From: Tetranychus cinnabarinus | Taxonomy: Eukaryota; Arthropoda; Arachnida; Trombidiformes; Tetranychidae | Length of the DNA stretch: 64,000 bases | NCBI GenBank assembly: GCA_022266195.1 | Contig: WHVY01000002.1 | Span: 5,657,001 to 5,721,000 of the forward strand | Direction of reading: 5' to 3' | In this document: piece after piece, positions 55,390-64,000 of the stretch | How the letters are laid out: the number at the start of each line of letters is the position of its first letter | Numbering within the stretch: the first letter of the stretch is position 1 | Translations under genes and position numbers: made by a program | The notes under the pieces: model-generated | Told to the model about the DNA's origin: nothing | Databases searched by the model: none | Seen by the model: the letters and a program-made list of their open reading frames with translations, nothing else

Positions 55390-58300
55390 TCATTCATTTG
55401 AGGCATCATCCATGATCTCATCTTGATCAGTTCCAGTGTTAGGTGAGGCCACTCCTATTGATTCATAATACTTCTGCACAATCAAAGGCCAATTGACAAC
55501 TTCAGATATGGGCTTTGATTCATGAATTGCTGCTTCCAAGATTGACATACCAAAGTGACTAGTCATTTGAGTAGCTGCTGACATGTGTGATGATTTGCGG
55601 CTTAATAATTGTCTGGCAGCGATTACACTTGGTCTTTGATGAGTTAGATGACCGAAAGCTTTCTTAGCCAGAGCCATTTCTTTCATCTTATCTTGATCTT
55701 TAAATATTAAAAAATAATTAAGAAAAGTTAGGAATTTAATAAACTTCGAATCCTTTGCGTGTTTACTACTTACGAAGTTTATCTTTTATTTTATGAAAAG
55801 CTAAAATTGGTAAACCAAGAATTAAATTGATCGGAGATGGAGTTGAAAGGGTTCGATTCATGTTCCTTATCAACTTGGCCCGTCCAAATTTCCATTCAAT
55901 ATCAGATTGAGCCTCGATTCGTTGATAAGTATTGGACATCATGGCAATCAACAAATTTATCAAAACAATTACAGTAACCATCATGTAAATACCAAATACC
56001 AGTTTCATGATGATTTTGGCAAAATCGGGAGATAAATGCATTGGAGGCATTGTGTCCGGTTCAACAAGACCAAAGAGCGCATAGAAAAGCATCTCGAATG
56101 ATTTACCTGGTTTCAAGAAATGCTGGCCAATTGGTATTTGAGTCATATTCCAGCTTTCTGGTGCTCGATAAACAGGTTGATAAATGGCACAAATGTGAAG
56201 GGTAAAACCAGTCAAAAAGATTGATAGAATGGCTAAGAAACGAAGTAAATCTTGTATCAATTCTTGAATAATCACACCCCATGGTCCAAAGAGTGGATGG
56301 AAAGTAAGAAAATTAAGAAATTCAATGAACGACAACAACATTGCAACAGCTAACAATTGATTTCGAATGTAAAGTATGTCCAATCGTCGTACATGCCAAA
56401 GATCATCAAGCACCATGTCTTGACGATCGAACACATATTCATCTAATATAAATGTTATTCCATGGACAGCAACAGCAGTGAAACCAATCACCAAAATAAG
56501 AACTTTAATTCCTCCTAAACCCGATTTGTCTGATGGATTAATCATGTCAGAAACTGCAATCCCAACCAGCCATAAAGTTAGTAACCATTCATTCCAAAGA
56601 GGTATGGAATCTTCATGTTCATACAGAGCAGTTCCGGGAAACACTGTTGTGTAAACGAGAACAACTATGAAGAAAATGTGTGCCGTTAAATAAGACATGA
56701 ACTTGATTATTGGAATCCTGTGGAGACGATGTCCGATTGGAGTTGATACAATAATCCATATAATTGGGCAAACAAGAAATGAGAAGAAGAGAGCGACAAA
56801 TTTAAGTCCAGGCCAACGTAAATTTCCCATCCAAACGTCTGTCAAATACTTTTGAACAGCATGTTGCGATACAACATCTTTTCGATCCAATTCAATGAGA
56901 ACATCGAGAAATTCAGTATTTTTATGATCTGTTGCTCTTAGTAAGGCTCCAGCATTGTTAGTTGTAGCAGCAATCGAAAGTAAATCAATTGCTATTGTAT
57001 CACAATATGCCGAGGCTGTTTCTAAATCACGGGCTCGTTCCTTCTCACGAGCAGCTAAATTTTCATAAGATCGGGCCAATTTGACTGCTGTATCAATGCA
57101 AGCATCAGATACTAGGACAAATTCACGTATTGGTTTATTATCATGATTCTTTGAGCAATTCATCAAGTCCAACAGAAACTGTGCAAAAATAAAGTAAATT
57201 AGTCAATTTTTATCCACAGAGTACAAAAAGGTTTCATTTGCAAATGATCTTACTAATTTATCATCCATAAGTTGAAGTGAATCATGTTCTTTCTTCAGTA
57301 AATAGCTGAGAACATCATAATGGCCAGCAGAAGCGGCATTACACAGCGGAACTTTACCATCTTTGCTTGCTGTAGTTGGATCAGCTCCACTCTCGACTAG
57401 TAACTGTACAACAGATAAATATCCGTGTCTAGAAGCATAGTGAAGAGGCGTCCATCCTTTCTGTAATGGTATTTGTATCAATTAATTTTTGTTTTATATT
57501 TTAGATCGAAAAGCAAACGAACCTTATCTTGTGCATTTATCTCTGCTCCTTGGCCTAATAGCAAAGCTACCATGTCTCGGTGACCTGTTGCAGAAGCCAA
57601 GTGGACACAGGTTCTCCCTTGTCTATCTCTAGACATCAAAGAGTCGCCCGATCTGCTAATTAACAAACCAGCGACTAACATATGACCTCCTTGTGCTGCT
57701 AAATGCATTGGAATGCTTCCCTGTAATAATCATAAATTAAGTCTAGAGTTGATTGAAACAGGTTGAAAACAATTGACTTACATGGACTCGAGTTGGTGCA
57801 TCCACTTGGACACCAGTACTGTTCATAAGTAATCGAACTACACTTTCATGACCATTTTGAGCTGCCAAATGTAGTGGAGTTATGCCATACTTTAAAGGAT
57901 AAAAGTTTGTTAGAGTCAGTGTTAAATAATATCTTCTTAAACTATTTATATTCACAAAACTAATAACATACATCAGCGCCTGGGTCTGCGAGTGGCTTTT
58001 CACTTAGGATATTTGCAGGAACTTGGGTTAACATCTCACTAACGAAATCTGTCTGGCCATTAGCTGCAGCAACATGGAGTGCAGTAAATCCTGTTTTACG
58101 TGAACAAATTTTCCAGTCAACAGCACCTTTCAATGCATGTAATACTCTCAAATGGCCTTGTTTAGCACCAAGATGTAAGGGTGTCATTCCTTCCTAAATA
58201 TTTCAATAAGTAAAACAAAGTAAGATGTTACAATAGTGTCATTGTGCGTCAATTGTCAAATGATCACTTACTAAGTTTTCATCAGAAGCCTTTGCTCCAG

Positions 58301-61300
58301 CTTGCAGTAAAAGTCTGACAACTTTAGTGTGTCCACCTTCGGCAGCCATATGTAGTGCAGTCGAACCAGTTTTCTTTATAAAGACAACACATTATGATTA
58401 AAATTGTAAATGTAAATTAAAATCGAAAAATAAAATACCTTAACCCTTGCAGACTTGACTACTTCTACATTAAATTTCATCAACTCTTTGAGGACAGCAA
58501 CAGATCCTTTTGTAGCGGCAATATGAGCACATGTGAATCCATTCTTGTTAGGAACAGAGACCAATTCAGGTCGATATTGAAGAAATAATTTAAGGACTTC
58601 AGGATGATCACTTTGAGCAGCTAAATGCAATGGCGTTTGTGCTTGCTAAAGGGAAATTAAAAACAATCAAGATTAACATGAATATGCAAACAATAAATCC
58701 TTGAAACACGTACATTATCCATTGCGTTTATGTCAGCTTTCATTCCGATGAGAGTATTACAGACTTCAAGTTGGCCAAATTCAGCAGCCAAATGAAGAGG
58801 AGTTTGTTTGTTCTTTAAATTGAATAAAATTAAAAAACATCATTAGCTTCATAAAAAGTAAAGGGCCGAAAGTGAAAAATATTTACCAATGTCATTGCAT
58901 CCAAATGAGCACCATATTTGGAAACCAAATGTTTAACCATCTCATTGTAGCCCATTTTAGCAGCCAAGTGTAAAGGTGTCATTCCAGTTTTATTACGAAC
59001 ATTAACGAAGGCATTATTTGCCAGTAAAATATCAACCACATCTAGTCTACCAAGTTCAGCGGCTAAATGCAATCCAGCTCTTCCTCTCTAGATTGGAGAC
59101 ATTGAAATGATTTTGAAAAGGTTGTCGAAAATTAAGTAAAAAATTGTTAAGAGAAACTCACATCATCAAAAACATCAACACGGGCATTTTGTTGCAAGAG
59201 AATCTCAATTATTTCAGGATAACCAGAGTTCGAAGCATACAATAAAGGCGTCCAACCATTCTACATTTTAAAGTATAAGAAGGTTCTAATTAGTAATTGT
59301 TTGATTGTCATATAACTTTCTTACTTTAGCTGGTTTATTACAAACAACTTGAGCGTCGATTGGAGGCAGTTGACAAATTATTTCCCTCAAAACATTTGTA
59401 TTACCAGATTTGGAGCAACAATGAACGGCTGTTTCTTGATTCTGTAAACAAATTGAATAAGTTTTTGGAGTTATTAAGTTTGCAATTTCGCTCGTTGGAA
59501 GCAAATAACCTACCTGATTAGTACCAAGATTAACATCTCCGCCATTTTTAAGGAGTAGATTCATTAAAGCGCGATCTTCATTGCTTTCACGATTACCATT
59601 TGGCTTAATAGACCCAGCATAATGAACCGAGCTTTCTCCATTCTGGGGATAAAAATTGAATAAGATGCGTTCAAAATAGTCACTTCAAGTCTTACCTTAT
59701 TCTGTTGATTAATCAATTTTCCAGCAACATCACGAGAATCTCGACGAATGATGTAGTCTATCAATACCCGTGCAATAGCAAAGTGAGCTTCTTTTACAAC
59801 AATATGCAAAACATTTTCACCCTGAGTGTTTTGTAAACTAGCATCTGAACCAGCTTCCAATAGTAATTTGAATATATCAAGAAATCCAGATCTTCCAGCA
59901 ATATGTAGAGGAGTTTCACCATTCTAGTAAATAGCAAAATTGATCACAATAAAAACATAAGAAACAGTTTCAACATCATTTTTAAAACAAAGTTTTGTAG
60001 CCAAGTAGAGAGAGATCTTTAATGTCGTATCCCTTTCATGTTTATGTACCGCCAAGATATCAACACAACACTTTATTGTGCTTTATAAGTCAAACTTTAT
60101 AATCTAACGAGAGCTTTTATGAATATCTTTTACCTTTTCAATTGCATTAACATTGGCACCACTTTTGATCAACAATTTGGCACATGTTGCCCCTTCTTTA
60201 GTCTTAGCAGCCACATGAAGTGGAGTTTCCATATCATAAGTTGTCGCAACATGGACTGAAGCCCCAAATCCAAGTAATAACTCAACAACATGGTCTTGAC
60301 CTGATTCCACTGCTAAATGTAATGGAGTTAGTCCAGCCTAGGGAAAGTTAGTCAGTTGAAACAATCAATAATCAATTAAATCAAATTAAATCAGAAAGGT
60401 TGACCTTTTCTTCCCACTGTAACATTAAAAAACATTTCTTACATTATTTTTAATGTCTATTGATTCACCACTTTTCAAAACTTGTCGTATAATTTCAATC
60501 TGTCCTCGAGAAGCTGCCATATGAATTGCTTTTGATCCATCCTGCAAATCGATTGAATAGATCAATTGATTAATCAAATTGAATGAAAAACCACCTAATA
60601 CATCACAAATGAAATAGAAAATGATTGAACCAGAAAAAACTGTTCAAACCTTGTTAGGCATATGAAGAGGAACTCCTTTCCGTAAGAAATGTAAGGCTGT
60701 TGCTGGTTGACCACATCGAGATGCAATGTGCATCAATGTATTTCCATCCTGCAATTTATAAATTAAAGTTTCATAATTAATTGGCACTGAATAGTTGATA
60801 GAAAAGTTATTCAAATTGTGATAGTTAAGAAGTACTGCCAAAAACTCGAGCATTCGATTCAAGAGTTGATAGTACCTACAACCATCATTAGATTTTATTA
60901 CATTCTATAACATAATATGACTGAATGTCGAAGAAAATCTGAGCTAATTCATTTAATAAAGAACTTCTTCCAACTCATCATAAGTTTTGTGTTTGAGTAT
61001 TTACCTTTATAAATCAGGCATTAAATCTGCCAGCATAAATTAAACAATGCTATAACTTTTTTTGTTATCTTGAATCATCTAAAATTTTCGATAAATTGGC
61101 TGATCAATAAACGTTACATCAGTAAAATGAATTTCGTAAAAGAATCTGGTTCCGTAATTGAGCAAAAGGCTATCGAAGTTTCAAATTTGAGCTCGATTTT
61201 CTCGAATACTGTCCATCAGAGAAATTTATTACACTGTAATGCACTCATTGACTCAGTTTTTGTCCCTACAAACTCACTAAGTCTAAATTCGTAACTCAAA

Positions 61301-63900
61301 TGTTCGAGACTTTGTCAGTACTCTCTATGAATGGACATTATGTTAACTTTTTCAGGGAAAACAATTTTTCAATTACCATTCCAATATCGTATTATTCAAA
61401 TTACCAACTGTTGGTAACATTTTCAGTCTTTATCACGGATAACATGATATCATTTAATATAATAACATGAATCTTCAACTTATATGTTCAGTGAATCGGA
61501 AATAACAGTTATAAGATGAAAGAGAGAGAAAAAAGTTTCTATGATTGAAGTAAATTCAGAGAAAAATGAAAAGTTGTCATGAAAATAAAAACTATATTAT
61601 TCTCTCCCTTTAATAGTTGGAAAATAATCAAAGGTAAATTGACACGCAATTGAAGATGGAATGAAAAGTTGTTGGTAAAATAATGATTTCATGTTAATTG
61701 GTTAATAATGGTAGTTACCTTTGTTCGTAGATTAACATTGGCTCTAAACCTTTCAGTAAGCAAATCGACTATTCGACTGTGTCCATGTTCAGTGGCCAAA
61801 TGTAGAGCAGTTCGTTCCTCACGATCAGTCAGATTAGCATTTGCTCCTGATTCATGTAAAAACTTAACAATATTTTCATCTCCATCCTGAGATGAAATAT
61901 GAAGAGGTGTTTGACCATAAGCCTAGTTGAATAGACAATTTCAAGGTTAATTCATCTCCAATGCTAATATAATGTTAATAGAAAGTATAAATTACATTTT
62001 GCATGTTAACATCAGCTCCATGATTGACAAAACACTGGAGTAACATCATGTCCTTGCGTCGAGTGGCGATATGAATGGGTCCATCTTCAGCTCCAGGTTT
62101 ACGAGCCGCTAATTGTTCTTTTGCTTGAGCAGTCAACAGTTCACGGCAAACACCGTGATTGCCGCATTCAGCAGCCAATATTAAAGGTACATTTCCATCC
62201 TGAAAGTTTCGACTCAAGATTAGTAAATTGGAAAGCTTGTGATTTCCTTAGCATTCAAATTTCTTTCTTTTCAAGATCTGTGTCAATAGTAAATCTTTGG
62301 CAATTGTTTGACCTGATCTTGATTGTAATAAACTATTCTTTAGGTCAACTATTTTCATCTTAAAGAGTTTCTAATAAGCTTTTGTTTTGTTGACCAAAAA
62401 ATGAGTTCAATTCAATGATTAGGTCAAAATGTTTCTCATCTTTCCATTGAAACCTGTTAACCTTAATTAAATTATTGCTAGCATTTGGTGTTAATTTGTG
62501 TCAACAGTTTGGATCAATCTTAATCGATTAGGATTTCTTGCTAATTTCGGTTGACCATTTACATCTTGACACAGCAAACAGGTCAATTGATATACAGGAT
62601 ATTGTTGCAAGAAACTAGAGTAAACAATTATAGATTCATCTCTTCAGTTTAATAAGCTAAGTAAAATTGTTAATCAACAATTCAAGGTTGTTATAATTAC
62701 GCATAAAATGTATTTTAATTGCAATCCAAACAATCCAATGTTTTGGTTAAACTATCATACCTTGTCAGGAATCAATCTCATTGATTTTGGTGTTGATCGT
62801 AACAGCAATTGTAAAGGTGCAACTGCAGCTCCAGTTTGTTTCATCGAAATGACATGGACAGGCAATTGATCTTTGGGCTGCCATTTGAAATGAAAGACAA
62901 TTAGAGTTATGAAATGTAAAAACTTTGTTTATGATGGACTTAAACTTACACCTCCAGCAATTAATGGATCAGCACCTCGCGATAGCAACAATCGGATTGT
63001 ATCTTCTCTGGCATGAGCACAGGCCAAATGAAGAGCAGTGATTCCATCCTAAATTCAATTCAATTAATATTTTCAAATGATTCATCCATAAGTTAATGAG
63101 AATAAAAAGGTAAAATCCATTGCAATATCAAAATACATTTGAAAAATCTAATTATATCCATAAGTTTATGATCTGTAATTAATTTTAAACCTTTGAATGA
63201 GGTTAAATGAAACCTATTATTTTACAACTTTGTCTAGTTTAGATATTTTTAGGTACAAATATGATGGTCTAGTTTAATTAGATAATCGGTATGAACTTAG
63301 TTTGTTAATAAGAGTATAAATTGCTTTGATGTTACAATTTTCATCGGTAAACCAAATAAGATGAAAACTTACCAAAGCTCTTGAATTGACGTTATAACCG
63401 ATGTCAACCAGTTTTTCAATAACATTAACCCGATTGTCTCTGGCAGCAAACATTAACGGTGTCCATAAATTACCCTCGGACACAATGTTTACATCAAAAA
63501 AGGATGGATCAGTTTGATGGAGTAAGGTGTCCACAGCTAGCCATTCCTCACGCCGACAGAGTGCAATTAATCGCTGTGAAGGTGATATTAGAGACTTTGC
63601 ATTTAATCCAGGATCAGTTTTAGGTGTAGCTTGCTTGGGTTCGGAGGAAGGTGAAGCTTTAGTATCACTTGGTGAGTCCATTTTAGCTGGATCCATTGAA
63701 TCAGTTTCAGAATCTGAATCATCTTTATTAGGACCGGCAACCATTGAACGAACACTTTCAATGACAGCAGCATCTTTAGCGGCAGTCGATTCTTTCTTTT
63801 CCTTTCCTTCGTTGGCCAATATTTTCACTTTTTTATCTTTTCCACTTTTGTCATTTTCGTCTTGTTTAACTGTGTTTTTACTAGACTCTTGAGTAGACAT
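55390..63900 (-). CDS. nompC: NompC / TRPN mechanotransduction channel, about 1727 aa
   Basis: 22 exons (5' to 3'): 63373-63900, 62950-63048, 62761-62877, 61996-62199, 61719-61922, 60650-60748, 60443-60541, 60134-60337, 59696-59923, 59514-59642, 59325-59441, 59162-59260, 58887-59087, 58714-58812, 58439-58645, 58272-58373, 57972-58193, 57782-57889, 57523-57720, 57254-57460, 55774-57178 and 55390-55697. Their sum is 5184 nt, a whole number of codons. A low-complexity N-terminus precedes about 29 ankyrin repeats (residues about 130-1157), the number known for NompC springs. One large exon then encodes the linker, six membrane segments, the pore (ALFGLVEPDTMPP) and the TRP helix (IEWKFGRAKLIR). 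The last exon is the cytosolic tail. NompC gates on mechanical force in sensory cilia. The frame stays open beyond 63900 to the window edge; ATG 63900 is the first in-frame methionine seen, so a more upstream start is possible. Confidence 0.93.
60749..61718 (-). other. Largest nompC intron
   Basis: 970 nt between ankyrin exons, where most introns of this gene are 50-110 nt. The open frame at 61070 (+) shows no features. A purine run (GAAAGAGAGAGAAAAAAG) lies near 61520. No hidden exon with the ankyrin pattern was found. Confidence 0.5.
62200..62760 (-). other. nompC intron, 561 nt
   Basis: AT-rich; no coding frame consistent with an additional ankyrin exon. Confidence 0.5.
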
Positions 63901-64000
63901 AATTAAACCTTTCGAATCACTAGTTGAACTAGTTTGAGTCACTTTTTGCGATGGATTCAGTATCGCAATTTTGTCACCATTCAAAGTTGAAACAGTTGTA

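Noticed and set aside
61070..61294. 74-codon frame in the large nompC intron
   Set aside because: No homology pattern, no splice context, and on the opposite strand.
1..64000. CRISPR arrays, operons or prokaryotic systems
   Set aside because: Introns, LTR retrotransposon and animal gene families show eukaryotic nuclear DNA; no spaced short repeats were seen.

Overview
The window is nuclear DNA of an arthropod. It is AT-rich, with short GT-AG introns (mostly 50-400 nt), a Ty1/copia retrotransposon, several small inverted-repeat transposons and animal-type genes including a TRPN mechanoreceptor channel. Gene density and intron size suggest a compact genome such as that of a mite, possibly spider-mite-like. 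That is an inference; nothing in the window names the species.

Layout. Bases 1-25000 hold cluster 1 of a two-exon BTB-BACK gene family, all on the + strand. Three genes are open (13562, 16794, 22674), three are broken (228, 10406, 21064), and at least five eroded fragments lie between them. The first copy is split by a 6779-bp copia element with LTRs of identical length, and its second exon also carries a 442-bp TA-flanked MITE. Bases 26277-39364 are a block of unrelated genes: a hormone-sensitive-lipase-like esterase, a secreted single-PLAT protein, HMG-CoA lyase (- strand), a CRAL-TRIO protein (- strand), a second secreted PLAT protein and an SLC7 cationic amino acid transporter with an apparent frameshift near its 3' end. 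Bases 39809-55063 hold cluster 2, six head-to-tail BTB-BACK genes, five of them open. Bases 55390-63900 hold nompC (TRPN) on the - strand: 22 exons, about 29 ankyrin repeats, TRP channel, about 1727 residues.

Family architecture. Exon 1 (about 330 codons) encodes BTB, BACK and a short conserved domain. A phase-2 intron follows. Exon 2 (about 165-205 codons) encodes a degenerate kelch-like beta module. By analogy with KLHL proteins these could be CUL3 ubiquitin-ligase adaptors; that is inference.

Main structural discovery. Cluster 2 expanded by tandem duplication of a unit bounded by its two neighbours. After most BTB genes there is an extra antisense copy of the last exon of nompC (41682, a stub at 44495, 46930, 49467, 52106). 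One junction (52403-52421) also joins it to a copy of the last two exons of the transporter. That copy carries the same frameshift as the parent gene. Each cluster-2 gene also has a promoter packed with CGATA/TATCGATA motifs.
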